A DNA stretch of 64,000 nt from Rhizobiaceae bacterium CPCC 101076 (GCA_003347645.1 QDFX01000001.1:345199-409198); one strand, 5' to 3'. Positions 18,690 through 27,046 are shown, counted from the stretch's first letter. Translations and numbers: made by a program. The notes: a model not told the origin generated them from the sequence alone.

Positions 18690-19508
18690 ATGGCGGAATG
18701 GCTGCAGATTCCCGGCCCGCTTCTCCTCGTCGGAGCCGGGAAGATGGGCGGAGCCATGCTGGACGGCTGGATCAATCTCGGCCTCGATCCCAAATCGACC
18801 TACGTCATCGATCCGCAGCCTTCTCCCGAGATGGTCGCCTCGCTCGAGGCATCCGGCGTGACGCTGAATCCGACCGAAATGCCGATGCCGGCGGTCATCA
18901 TCCTCGCGGTGAAACCGCAGATGGCGGATGCGGTGCTGCCGACGCTTCGATCCTACATCCACCAGACGCTCGTCATCTCGGTGATGGCTGGCAAGACCTT
19001 GGCGACGCTCGAGGCCGGGCTTCCCGCTGGAGCCGCCGTCGTCCGCGCCATGCCCAACACGCCTGCCGCTGTCGGGCGAAGCATCACCGTGCTCGTCGCC
19101 AATGACAAGGTCGCGCAGTCGCAGCGCGAGATCGCCGATAGCCTGATGGCCGCCGTCGGCGAGGTCGCCTGGCTCGAGGACGAGAGCCTGATGGACGCGG
19201 TTACCGCCGTTTCCGGGTCCGGTCCGGCCTATGTTTTCCTGCTCGCCGAGACACTGACCTATGCCGGCCTGCGCGCCGGCCTCTCAGCCGACATGGCGGC
19301 GACGCTTGCTCGGGCGACCGTCGCGGGTGCGGGGGAGCTTCTCCACCGGACTGACATCCCGCCGGCGGTGCTTCGCAAGAATGTGACCTCGCCGGGCGGC
19401 ACGACAGCCGCCGCGCTGGACGTCCTGATGGCCGATGACGGCATGGAAGCCTTGATGATCAAGGCCGTAGAGGCGGCGGCGAAGCGCTCGCGCGAGCTCG
19501 GGAGCTAG
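18690..19508 (+). CDS. proC: Pyrroline-5-carboxylate reductase
   Basis: 272 residues. It catalyses the last step of proline synthesis with NADPH. The Rossmann motif is LLVGAGKMGGAMLDGW, followed by ILAVKPQMADAVL, RAMPNTPAAVG, and the C-terminal signature SGSGPAYVFLLAETL with VTSPGGTTAAALDVL. It follows the ybjN-like gene by 6 bp and precedes a TetR-type regulator. Confidence 0.95.
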   Translation: MAEWLQIPGPLLLVGAGKMGGAMLDGWINLGLDPKSTYVIDPQPSPEMVASLEASGVTLNPTEMPMPAVIILAVKPQMADAVLPTLRSYIHQTLVISVMAGKTLATLEAGLPAGAAVVRAMPNTPAAVGRSITVLVANDKVAQSQREIADSLMAAVGEVAWLEDESLMDAVTAVSGSGPAYVFLLAETLTYAGLRAGLSADMAATLARATVAGAGELLHRTDIPPAVLRKNVTSPGGTTAAALDVLMADDGMEALMIKAVEAAAKRSRELGS

Positions 19509-19591
19509 GCTCCCGCCAATCCTTCTATTGGACAGCAGCGTTGGCGGCCCTAAAATCCGTCCGTGCAGTTCCCCCGAGGAGGATTTCGGTC

Positions 19592-20287
19592 GTGGCTTCG
19601 AAACCTGAAAACGGCTCCGTTCACCAGCGCGCGATCGACGCCCTGATGGCACTTCTCGCGGAGAAGGACTGGAACGACGTCTCCTTGATCGAGATCGCCA
19701 GTCGGTCGGGCCTGACGCTCGCCGAACTCCGAGGGGCGTTCCCATCCAAGGGAGCCATCCTGGCAGGCTTCGCACGCACGATCGACCAGCAGGTCCTGAA
19801 GGGTGACGAGGGCGCGACCGACCTCGAAGACCAGCCGCCGCGTGAACGTCTTTTCGACGTCGTCATGCGCCGCTTCGATGCGCTGAAACCCTATAAGGCG
19901 GCGATCCGCAGCGCCCGCAAGGGATTGCTGAACGATCCGCTGGCGGCCTCCGCCTGGAACAGGGTCGAGACGAATTCGGCGCAGTGGATGCTGGCCGCGG
20001 CCGGCATCGAGGAGAGCGGCGCGACGGCCGCGGTGAAGGCGCAGGGCCTCGCCGTCATCTTCGCGCGCGTCCTCAGGACCTGGCTCGACGACGATGATAG
20101 CGACATGCCCAAGACCATGCGCGAACTCGACCGCCAGCTTCGCTATGCCGAACGCCTGGTCGAAACCGGCGACGTCATTCTCGGTGCTTGCCGGCCGTTC
20201 CGGGGTGCGATCGAAAGCCTGCTTGCGCGCCGCCCGAGAAAACGGGAAACGGAAGCAACGACCGAAGACGCCACATCGGCGATCTGA
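19592..20287 (+). CDS. TetR-like transcriptional regulator
   Basis: 231 residues from the GTG at 19592, supported by GAGGAGG nine bases upstream; the frame continues further upstream only with a weak TTG. The N-terminus holds a TetR-type helix-turn-helix (WNDVSLIEIASRSGLTLAELRGAF then SKGAILAGFARTID), and the C-terminal helical part has no family I recognise. It follows proC by 83 bp and precedes csaA by 20 bp. The weak tandem with ubiK nearby made me consider COQ9, which shares a TetR-like N-terminus, but the C-terminal lipid-binding signature is not evident. Confidence 0.75.
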   Translation: MASKPENGSVHQRAIDALMALLAEKDWNDVSLIEIASRSGLTLAELRGAFPSKGAILAGFARTIDQQVLKGDEGATDLEDQPPRERLFDVVMRRFDALKPYKAAIRSARKGLLNDPLAASAWNRVETNSAQWMLAAAGIEESGATAAVKAQGLAVIFARVLRTWLDDDDSDMPKTMRELDRQLRYAERLVETGDVILGACRPFRGAIESLLARRPRKRETEATTEDATSAI

Positions 20288-20307
20288 CGGGGCAATATCG
20301 GGGCATC

Positions 20308-20664
20308 ATGGCTGAGAGCGACGCACGTCCGGGCGAGATCGATTTCTCCGATTTCATGAAGGTCGACATCCGGGTCGGCACCGTCGTTGACGTCGAGGCA
20401 TTTCCGGAGGCACGCAAGCCGGCCTGGAAGCTCCGCATCGACTTCGGCGAGGAGATCGGCATCAAGCGCTCCTCGGCGCAGATCGCCCATTACGAGGCGG
20501 AGCAGCTCGTCGGCCGTCAGGTGCTGGCGGTGGTGAACTTCCCGCCGCGCCAGATCGGCAAGTTCATGTCGCAGGTGCTAACCCTCGGCCTGCCCGATGC
20601 CGAGGGCAGGGTGATCCTGATCAGTCCGGAACGCGATATCCCGAACGGCGGACGCCTGTTTTAG
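20308..20664 (+). CDS. csaA: CsaA-type tRNA-binding protein
   Basis: 118 residues from the ATG at 20308 (MAESDARPG). One OB-fold tRNA-binding domain is present: FMKVDIRVGTVVDVEAFPEARKPAWKLRIDFG, then IKRSSAQIAHY, VVNFPPRQIGKFMSQVLTLG. Stand-alone proteins of this type (CsaA) bind tRNA and have chaperone-like activity in Bacillus; the role here is inferred by family. It lies directly after the TetR-like gene and converges on the histidine kinase gene. Confidence 0.9.
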   Translation: MAESDARPGEIDFSDFMKVDIRVGTVVDVEAFPEARKPAWKLRIDFGEEIGIKRSSAQIAHYEAEQLVGRQVLAVVNFPPRQIGKFMSQVLTLGLPDAEGRVILISPERDIPNGGRLF

Positions 20665-20676
20665 GGGCTCCACCCC

Positions 20677-21990
20677 TCACGCCGGGATATGAAATCGTGC
20701 CCGCAGGCCGCCGAGCGGGCTGTCCGACAGGTCGATATCGCCGCCATGGCTCCGCGCCACATCGCGCGCGATCGCGAGGCCCAGTCCGGACCCGGGATGA
20801 TCGAGGTTCCGAGCGTGGTCGAGCCGCACGAACGGCCGGAACACCTCGTCCCGCTGGTCGGACGGAATGCCGGGACCGTCGTCGTCGATCGTGATCGCGA
20901 GTTCCCGCCCGCTATGCGTCGCCTTCACCTCGACCCGTCGGCCGAAGCGGCAGGCATTGGTCACGAGATTGGTCAGTGCTCGTTTCAAGGCATCCGGCCG
21001 GGCGAGGATTTCCGGATCGCCAGTCATTGAAACCGAGACCTTCTTGCCCATGCGCGCGGTGTCGTTCTTGATTTCCGCGAGTACCGCCTGGATGTCCAGC
21101 GGTGTCGCGGTTTCCTCGGCATCGCCCTTGGTGAAGGCCAGATAGCCCTCCAGCATCCGCTCCATTTCGGAAACGTCGGATTCGAGATCCGCGATTTCCG
21201 GTCGGGGAGGGAGGAGGGCGATCTGCAGTCTCAGGCGTGTCAGCACGGTCCTGAGATCGTGTGACACGCCGGCCAGCATCGAGGTCCGCTGTTCGATCTG
21301 CCGCTCGATGCGGTCCTTCATCGCGAAGAAGGCGGCCGTCGCGCGCCGCACCTCGCGTGCGCCGCGTACCGGGAACGGCGCGACGTCTCTGCCCTTGCCG
21401 AGATTCTCGGCGGCGTCGGCAAGTTGAAGGATCGGCCGGATCTGGTTGCGCAGGAACAGGATCGAGACCGTCAGCAGAACGATCGAAGCGCCGAACATCC
21501 AGACCAGGAAGATATGGGCATTGGCCGCATAGGCCCGATTGCGCGGAACCATGATCTGCATGACGTCGTTCGGCAGCTTGATCAGCACCCTTGCGTCGTC
21601 GCTCGAGGCGTCGAGCCAGAACGGATATTTGATCTGGAGGGCAAGCTCGTCCGCCAATACGCGCTCCAGAAGTTCGAGCGCCGACGTGCGGCGCGGCGGC
21701 GGCAGCGGGCCACTCGGCAGGAATTGCACGCCTAACGACAGATTCTGGCGCGCCACCCGGATCAGGGTGCTGCGGCCGCTTGGATCGGGTGAGGACTGAT
21801 CGAGATCGATCAGGGCGCCGATATCGCGGGCCACGGCAGCCGACAGGCGGTGCGTCGTGAGCGACCAATGGCGCTCCATCGAGACGAGAGCGAGGATCAG
21901 CTGCAAGAGAACCATCGGGACGACGATGATCAGCAGCGAACGGGTGTAGAGGCCCTTCGGCAGGATGGTGTTCGCCCCTTTTCGCGTCAT
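20677..21990 (-). CDS. Membrane sensor histidine kinase (EnvZ-like)
   Basis: 437 residues. Two membrane segments (about 15-37 and 160-180) bracket a periplasmic domain of about 120 residues; HAMP follows. The phospho-acceptor is His244 in SHDLRTVLTRLRLQ, with Val249 where most HisKA kinases have proline. The ATPase part has the N box (LTNLVTNACRF), G1 (DDDGPGIPSDQR) and G2 (GSGLGLAIARDVARSHGG). Its start overlaps the response-regulator stop as ATGA. It probably phosphorylates the PetR-like regulator; the signal is unknown. Confidence 0.92.
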   Translation of the reverse strand: MTRKGANTILPKGLYTRSLLIIVVPMVLLQLILALVSMERHWSLTTHRLSAAVARDIGALIDLDQSSPDPSGRSTLIRVARQNLSLGVQFLPSGPLPPPRRTSALELLERVLADELALQIKYPFWLDASSDDARVLIKLPNDVMQIMVPRNRAYAANAHIFLVWMFGASIVLLTVSILFLRNQIRPILQLADAAENLGKGRDVAPFPVRGAREVRRATAAFFAMKDRIERQIEQRTSMLAGVSHDLRTVLTRLRLQIALLPPRPEIADLESDVSEMERMLEGYLAFTKGDAEETATPLDIQAVLAEIKNDTARMGKKVSVSMTGDPEILARPDALKRALTNLVTNACRFGRRVEVKATHSGRELAITIDDDGPGIPSDQRDEVFRPFVRLDHARNLDHPGSGLGLAIARDVARSHGGDIDLSDSPLGGLRARFHIPA

Positions 21991-22700
21991 TCGACGAGGA
22001 GCCTGTATCCGCTGCCGCGCACGGTCTGGAGGAGCAGGGGGTTGGCGGGGTCTTGCTCGATCTTGCGGCGCAGCCGGTTGATCTGCACGTCGACCGCCCG
22101 TTCGCCGCTCGCCTCCGGTCCCGCGAGGTCGAGGCGGGAGACGGCGCCGCCACGTTGGGTGGCCAGGATCTTCAGGAGTTCCCGCTCGCGTTCGGTCAGC
22201 CGGATCACCTCATCCCCCCGGCGAAGCTCGCCCCGCCCGGAGTGGAAACTGAAATCGCCGAAGCGGATATCCTCGCCGTTCGCGGCCGTGCCGGCGGCCG
22301 GCTGGCTGCGGCGCAGCAGGCCGGCGATGCGCAGGACCAGTTCCTGCGGATCGAACGGCTTCGCCATGTAGTCGTCGGCGCCGATTTCGAGGCCGCTGAT
22401 CCTGTCCTTGGTGTCACCGAGCGCGGTCAGCATGAGAATGGGGACATGCGACTGCTTGCGGACCGCTCTGGTCAGGTCGAGGCCGGATTGTCCAGGCATC
22501 ATCACGTCGAGGATCAGCAGGTCGAAGGACAGGCCGGCGAGCTTCGCCAGGGCTTCCTGCGCCGAGGCCGCGCTGGTGATCCGATAGCCTCTCTCGGACA
22601 GGAAGCGGGAGAGGAGGGACCGGATACGGGTGTCGTCGTCGACGAGAAGGAGATGCGGCGCCTCGTCCGCAATGCCGCCGCGCTGGCCGTTCCCACTCAC
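21987..22700 (-). CDS. petR: OmpR/PetR-type response regulator
   Basis: 237 residues. The receiver domain has LLLVDDDTRIRSLL, the phospho-aspartate in LILDVMMPGQSG and the KPF motif in ADDYMAKPFDPQE. The C-terminal winged helix has LTERERELLKILATQRGGAVSR and RAVDVQINRLRRKIE. The gene lies between a MarR-type gene and a kinase, overlapping both. In Rhodobacter capsulatus the adjacent PetR and PetP proteins are needed for the bc1 complex; the name is transferred by neighbourhood and family, and no such link is shown here. Confidence 0.85.
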   Translation of the reverse strand: MSGNGQRGGIADEAPHLLLVDDDTRIRSLLSRFLSERGYRITSAASAQEALAKLAGLSFDLLILDVMMPGQSGLDLTRAVRKQSHVPILMLTALGDTKDRISGLEIGADDYMAKPFDPQELVLRIAGLLRRSQPAAGTAANGEDIRFGDFSFHSGRGELRRGDEVIRLTERERELLKILATQRGGAVSRLDLAGPEASGERAVDVQINRLRRKIEQDPANPLLLQTVRGSGYRLLVE

Positions 22701-23224
22701 CGACGCCGCCCCGTCATGCTCGGCGAACGGACAAGTTTCGCGACGTCGCCGCTGTCTTCGGGGTTGATCATGGCGGCCAGGAACTTTGCCGCGGCCTCAT
22801 GCGTGCCGGGTCCGGAGGCTTCGAGCGCCCGCTTGATCCGACGCGATTGCGCGATCGAGAGCTCGAGCGCCAGTTCCTCGCCCTTGGGGGTTGCCCGCAA
22901 CAGCCGTTGCCGGCGATCGGAACTGCCCTCGCTCGCTTCGATGAAGCCCTGATCCACCAATTCCCGCAACACGCGCCCCAGGCTCTGTTTGGTGATCTTC
23001 AGGATATTCAGGAGTTCGGCGACTTTCAGGTCTGGATTGCGGCTGACGAAATGCAGCACGCGATGGTGTGCACGGCCGAAGCCGAAGCGCTCCAGAACCT
23101 CGTCGGCTTCCGATACGAAGTCGCGATAGGCGAAGAACAGAAGTTCGATCAGTTCGAAGTTCGGCACATCGGCTCGATGCGCGCCGGCTTCGACATTGGT
23201 CGAACGCAGAATTACGTCAGCCAT
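22697..23224 (-). CDS. petP: MarR family regulator, PetP-like
   Basis: 175 residues. It has a winged helix-turn-helix: HHRVLHFVSRNPDLKVAELLNILKITKQSLGRVLRELVDQGFI then SSDRRQRLLRATPKGEEL. The N-terminus (LIELLFFAYRDFVSEADEVLERFGFGRAHHRV) is characteristic of the alphaproteobacterial PetP group. It is the first gene of the marR-regulator-kinase operon (ATGA overlap) and diverges from ilvE across 189 bp, which may be its control region. Confidence 0.85.
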   Translation of the reverse strand: MADVILRSTNVEAGAHRADVPNFELIELLFFAYRDFVSEADEVLERFGFGRAHHRVLHFVSRNPDLKVAELLNILKITKQSLGRVLRELVDQGFIEASEGSSDRRQRLLRATPKGEELALELSIAQSRRIKRALEASGPGTHEAAAKFLAAMINPEDSGDVAKLVRSPSMTGRRR

Positions 23225-23413
23225 GTTGACATATTATCCCGGTTCGGCTGATGATGCCATGGTCGCGCGTGACGCACTTCGGCTGGACCAGTATAGTCGC
23301 AGTCATAATATACGGGCGCGCGGCGGGTCATTCTTCGTAGATACCGGCTTTCTCCGGTGGACGACAGGGCCCTGAATGGCCGCGAATGCGGCTGACCATT
23401 TGAGGAGACGCGG

Positions 23414-24304
23414 ATGCTTATCGATCCCTTCGACAACCGGCCGGGCCATATCTGGTACGACGGTAAACTCGTTCCGTGGAGCGAGGCCAAGCTGCATGTG
23501 CTGAGCCACGGCCTGCACTATGCCAGCTCGGTATTCGAAGGCGAGCGCGCTTACGGCGGCGAGATTTTCAAGCTCACCGAGCATACCGAGCGCCTGAAGG
23601 AATCCGCCCGTATCCTCGATTTCGAGATTCCGTATTCGGTCGAGGAGATCAACGAGGCCTGCAAGCTGACCTTGGCCAAGCAGGGCTTCCGCGATGCCTA
23701 TATCCGGCCGGTCGCATGGCGCGGTTCGGAAATGATGGCCGTCGCTGCCCAGCACAGCACGATCCATCTCGCGATCGCCGCCTGGGAATGGCCGAGCTAT
23801 TTCGATCCCGCGCAGCGCCTGAAGGGCCTTCGTCTCGATCTTGCCGAATGGCGCCGTCCCGATCCGGCGACGATCCCGAGCAAGGCCAAGGCCGCCGGCC
23901 TCTACATGATCTGCACGCTCTCGAAGCATGCGGCCGAGCGGAAGGGCTACGCCGACGCGCTGATGCTCGATTATCGCGGGCAGGTTGCCGAGTGCACCGG
24001 CGCCAACGTCTTCTTCGTGAAGGGCGGCGAGATCCACACGCCGACGCCGGACTGCTTCCTCGACGGCATCACCCGCCGCACGGTCGTCGATCTGGCCCGT
24101 GCGCGCGGCATCACGGTCCACGAGCGCGCGATCTTCCCGGACGAGCTGGAGAGCATGGAACAGTGCTTCATCACCGGCACCGCGGCGGAGGTCACTCCGG
24201 TCTCCGAGATCGCCGACTGGCGTTTCGAGGTCGGTGACATCGTGAAGACGCTGATGAACGACTATACGGCGGCCGTTCAGCCGAAGGCTGCCGTGGCCGC
24301 TTGA
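23414..24304 (+). CDS. ilvE: Branched-chain amino acid aminotransferase
   Basis: 296 residues, fold-type IV PLP enzyme that interconverts Leu, Ile and Val with their keto acids. Markers are VLSHGLHYASSVFEGERAYGG, YIRPVAWRGSEMM, IPSKAKAAGLYM with the Schiff-base lysine region, DALMLDYRGQVAECTGANVFF and the C-terminal CFITGTAAEVTPVSEI. A GAGGAGAC ribosome-binding site precedes the ATG. It diverges from the petP-like gene and is followed by a convergent small gene. Confidence 0.94.
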   Translation: MLIDPFDNRPGHIWYDGKLVPWSEAKLHVLSHGLHYASSVFEGERAYGGEIFKLTEHTERLKESARILDFEIPYSVEEINEACKLTLAKQGFRDAYIRPVAWRGSEMMAVAAQHSTIHLAIAAWEWPSYFDPAQRLKGLRLDLAEWRRPDPATIPSKAKAAGLYMICTLSKHAAERKGYADALMLDYRGQVAECTGANVFFVKGGEIHTPTPDCFLDGITRRTVVDLARARGITVHERAIFPDELESMEQCFITGTAAEVTPVSEIADWRFEVGDIVKTLMNDYTAAVQPKAAVAA

Positions 24305-24313
24305 GGCATTTCC

Positions 24314-24655
24314 TCAGATAAAACCATCCTTGGGCCTCGCGGCGCGCAGCATGCGTGCCGCGAGATCCGGCGACGATATCGCCTTGGTCGCCGCGCATCC
24401 TCTTTCGAACATCACGATCTCCGCGTTCGTCGTCCGCTCGATGACGACCAGGCTCTCGGCCGGCGGCGGCGAGGCGTTGCTGTTCCTGAACATGAAGTCG
24501 AGGGCGAGCTGAAGCTCGGCCCGATCGTCGATGACGGTGATGCGGGCGGCTTCGCCCTGCGTTTCCGCCACGACCTCCTTCGCGGTCGCGCAATCGTCGG
24601 GCACCGCGACCAGAATTCCGACGATCAATCCAGATGACAACAGCAACGCGGCCAT
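24314..24655 (-). CDS. Hypothetical exported or membrane-anchored protein
   Basis: 113 residues from the ATG at 24655, chosen for its GAGGAGG ribosome-binding site. An N-terminal hydrophobic segment MAALLLSSGLIVGILVAVP resembles a signal peptide or anchor. The remainder holds two cysteines (DDCATAKE and FERGCAATK) and ends ARPKDGFI. I do not recognise the family. It faces ilvE, with 9 bp between the two stops. Confidence 0.6.
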   Translation of the reverse strand: MAALLLSSGLIVGILVAVPDDCATAKEVVAETQGEAARITVIDDRAELQLALDFMFRNSNASPPPAESLVVIERTTNAEIVMFERGCAATKAISSPDLAARMLRAARPKDGFI

Positions 24656-25144
24656 TCCGAACCCTCCTCGTTGAGCCTCGGATGAACTCCTGCAAGGTCC
24701 GTGCTGCGCGTCCCCCGGCACGTGCCGGTCTGTCATGCATTTGAATTCAATTCTTGGTCGAGCGTTCCCATTAGTGCGCGGTTAACCACCATCGTCTTGC
24801 CGAAATGTGACGATCCATGTCGTCGTCGTCACGTATTGGCCGATAGTGTGGCAGGCGAGTGTAGAGGATGTGGGGAACACATAGGCTACATCTTCATTAC
24901 CAGTTTGTAAGTGATCAAAGAAATGACGTATTATCGAATTCAACTGTAATGCGTACGTACTGATACTATCATCAATAAGCTTATAGCGAATCGAAAAAGA
25001 CGATTGGATATTCTCAGATAATTGTCGATGTGCGACATCTGACCACGTCAATGCAGCTGGAACCTTTCTGAATTTCCGTGCATATGGCGCCACCTAACTA
25101 GAAGCCTGCCCCGCGGGGGGCAGGCGATCCCCCTGGAGAGAGTC
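24656..25144. other. 489 bp intergenic region, AT-richer than its surroundings
   Basis: No convincing gene. From about 24740 to 25090 the composition is visibly AT-richer than the flanks. A short leftward frame at 24782-25093 has no recognisable product and no good ribosome-binding site. At 25104-25125 a perfect 9 bp stem GCCTGCCCC / GGGGCAGGC sits just before the GGAGAGA ribosome-binding site of the next gene, where it could be a terminator-like or translation-controlling structure. Confidence 0.6.
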
Positions 25145-25792
25145 ATGCGTGTTACGCTCCTCGCGGTGATCGTGGCTTTGTGCGCGTTCGCTTCCCCTTC
25201 CTTTGCCAACAACGACAATGCGGTCTTCGAAGGCCGTGCATCGCTCGACACCCGGGCCGATGGAGAACGGGCGTTCCGTGATCGCGATGACGACGACCGT
25301 TCCCAGGCTCGCGCCGATGAGGAAGACGAACGTCCGGCCGCTTCATCGAAGAAGCGCCATGGCAGCCGCGGCAACTGGTCGAAGAAGCACGCGGAGGATA
25401 AGCGCGCCGCACTTTCGGAGAAGTCGTCGGGACGCGCTGCCGCCGCCGTGCAGCTTGCCGAGCGTTACATCGGCACCAACCCGACCAAGATGCGGGCGCT
25501 GTGGTGCGCCAATTTCGTTGGCATGATCGAGAAGAAGGCCGGCCGCGCGGGCTCGGGCTCGAACTTCGCCCGTTCGTATCTGGGCTATGGCAAGAAGGTC
25601 TCGTCGCCGCAGCCGGGCGATATCGCCATCCTCGCTCGCGGCAAAAGCGGCCGTTCGGGCCATGTCGGCTACTTCGTCGGCTGGGCCGGCAACGGCAAGG
25701 CGATCCTGATCTCGGGCAACAGCCGTGGCGGCAAGGTCTCAAAGGGCCAGTACTCGGCCGCGCGCGTCATCGGCTGGCGCCGCCCGGCCTGA
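25145..25792 (+). CDS. Exported CHAP-like (TIGR02594 family) protein
   Basis: 215 residues with a signal peptide (MRVTLLAVIVALCAFASPSFA). Residues 25-95 are a highly charged, probably disordered linker rich in Asp, Arg, Glu and Lys (DRDDDDRSQARADEEDE). The C-terminal domain has the Cys-His pair of a CHAP-like amidase/peptidase: ALWCANFVGMIEKKAG, then SSPQPGDIAILAR and SGHVGYFVGW. It may cut peptidoglycan in the periplasm; activity is inferred from the motif. An upstream hairpin abuts its ribosome-binding site. Confidence 0.85.
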   Translation: MRVTLLAVIVALCAFASPSFANNDNAVFEGRASLDTRADGERAFRDRDDDDRSQARADEEDERPAASSKKRHGSRGNWSKKHAEDKRAALSEKSSGRAAAAVQLAERYIGTNPTKMRALWCANFVGMIEKKAGRAGSGSNFARSYLGYGKKVSSPQPGDIAILARGKSGRSGHVGYFVGWAGNGKAILISGNSRGGKVSKGQYSAARVIGWRRPA

Positions 25793-25880
25793 TCGTCGGA
25801 CCCTTCAGCCGGGGCGGGCGTCTCGCCCCGGCAACCGCGCGGTTGCGGGCGGTGATGCGGGGGATTGGGAGGTCCTGCCG

Positions 25881-26492
25881 TCAGTCCTCGGTCTGCAGCA
25901 AACCGGCCGCGAGATGTCGAAAAGCCTCAACAGCCTTTGCAAAGACGGCGTGAGGATCGTCGGCTGCGGCAATCCAGAGTGAGGCGTTGAGCGCCGCTCC
26001 ATTGAGTAGCCGGGCGGCAGCTTCCGCATCCACCGGCCTGACCGTTCCCTCATCGATGAGCGTCTGGATCGTTTGGGTCGTCGTGCGAAGGCACGCATTC
26101 TGGTTGGGCCATTGCGATGGATCGCCGAGCACGGCTGGCCCGTCCAGCAGCATGATGCGCTGGATCTCCGGCTCCAATGCCATCTCGATATAGGCGATGC
26201 TCTCGTCGATAAGTCCGAGCCATAAGGTCTCCGCTCGATCGCGCGCAGCGCGCAGCCGCGCCACCATTTCCGCGTCGATCTGGTCGATCACGGCCTGCAG
26301 CAAACCCTTCTTGTCGCCGAAGTTGTGATAGAGCGCGCCTCGCGTCAGGCCAGCTTCGGCGGTCAGATCGTCCATCGACGCTGCCGCATAACCCTTGGTC
26401 GCGAAAGCCTTCCGGGCGGCCCGAATGAGCTTGACCCGGGTTTCCTCCACCATCTGCGCACGTGTTCTCCCGACCACTGCCGTCTCCTGCAT
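25881..26492 (-). CDS. TetR/AcrR family transcriptional regulator
   Basis: 203 residues from the ATG at 26492 (MQETAVVGRTRAQ). The N-terminal DNA-binding domain is canonical: TRVKLIRAARKAFATKGYAAASMDDLTAEAGLTRGALYHNFGDKKGLL. The C-terminal ligand domain follows the TetR_C pattern (ALEPEIQRIMLLDGPAVLG). It diverges from the RidA-family gene across a 93 bp spacer containing three near-identical palindromes, so it very likely represses both itself and that gene. The ligand is unknown. Confidence 0.93.
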   Translation of the reverse strand: MQETAVVGRTRAQMVEETRVKLIRAARKAFATKGYAAASMDDLTAEAGLTRGALYHNFGDKKGLLQAVIDQIDAEMVARLRAARDRAETLWLGLIDESIAYIEMALEPEIQRIMLLDGPAVLGDPSQWPNQNACLRTTTQTIQTLIDEGTVRPVDAEAAARLLNGAALNASLWIAAADDPHAVFAKAVEAFRHLAAGLLQTED

Positions 26493-26496
26493 CCGA

Positions 26497-26563
26497 CATA
26501 CGCGGCGTATGCTTGTTGACATACGGAGCGTATGTTCCGATATGGCCACATACGGGGCGTATA
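26497..26563. promoter_or_regulatory. Three tandem palindromic operators between tetR and ridA
   Basis: CATACGCGGCGTATG at 26497-26511 is a perfect 7-1-7 palindrome, CATACGGAGCGTATG at 26520-26534 has one mismatch, and CATACGGGGCGTATA at 26549-26563 is less perfect. All share ATACG and GCGTAT. They fill the divergent spacer and are classical in form for a TetR-family dimer site. Autorepression and control of the RidA-family gene are inferred from position. Confidence 0.8.
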
Positions 26564-26585
26564 TCAATCGAACAGGAGTGAAGCC

Positions 26586-26984
26586 ATGCCCAAACGCGAT
26601 GTGGTCTTCCCGGCCGACAGGCAGGCGCTATACGAAATCAACAAATATTCGGCGGCGATCCGCTCGGGCGACTTTCTGTTCGTCTCGGGCCAGGTCGGCA
26701 GCCGCGAAGACGGGTCGCCCGAGCCGGTCTTCGAAAAACAGGTCCAGCTTGCCTTCGACAATCTCGCGGCAGTGCTGAAGGCCGCCGGTTGCACGTTCGA
26801 CGACGTCGTCGACGTGACCACCTTTCACACCGATCCGGCCACGCAGTTCGAGACGGTCACGGCCGTTCGCCTGAAGGCGATCGGTGACCCGCCCTATCCG
26901 AACTGGACCGCGGTGGGAGTGAACTGGCTGGCGGGCTTCGATTTCGAGATCAAGGTCGTCGCGCGCCTTCCTCAGCCCACCTGA
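26586..26984 (+). CDS. RidA/YjgF family protein without the catalytic arginine
   Basis: 132 residues from the ATG at 26586 (MPKRDVVFPADRQ), after an AGGAG site. The chorismate-mutase-like fold is indicated by YSAAIRSGDFLFVSGQVG, FDNLAAVLKAAGCTFDDVVDVTTFH and ending IKVVARL. RidA deaminases carry an arginine in the P-x-R-x-x-V segment; here that segment is YPNWTAVGVNWL, so imine deaminase activity is unlikely. It may bind a small molecule instead. It is controlled by the divergent TetR gene through three operators. Confidence 0.85.
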   Translation: MPKRDVVFPADRQALYEINKYSAAIRSGDFLFVSGQVGSREDGSPEPVFEKQVQLAFDNLAAVLKAAGCTFDDVVDVTTFHTDPATQFETVTAVRLKAIGDPPYPNWTAVGVNWLAGFDFEIKVVARLPQPT

Positions 26985-27046
26985 TCGATTGCGGGCCGCG
27001 GGACTTGAGGTGAGGGCGGAGATGGCTGTGAACGCGGCGCTGCGTT

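Noticed and set aside
16830..18962. A 710-codon open frame on the minus strand crossing lgt, ubiK, ybjN and proC
   Set aside because: It runs across several divergent real genes and has no recognisable protein domain.
19592..20287. COQ9 as an identity for the TetR-like gene near ubiK
   Set aside because: The N-terminus fits a TetR helix-turn-helix, but I see none of the C-terminal COQ9 sequence features, so the call remains TetR-like.
24782..25093. A 103-codon minus-strand frame in the AT-rich spacer
   Set aside because: No recognised domain, no good ribosome-binding site, and its composition looks like non-coding DNA. Kept only as part of the intergenic description.
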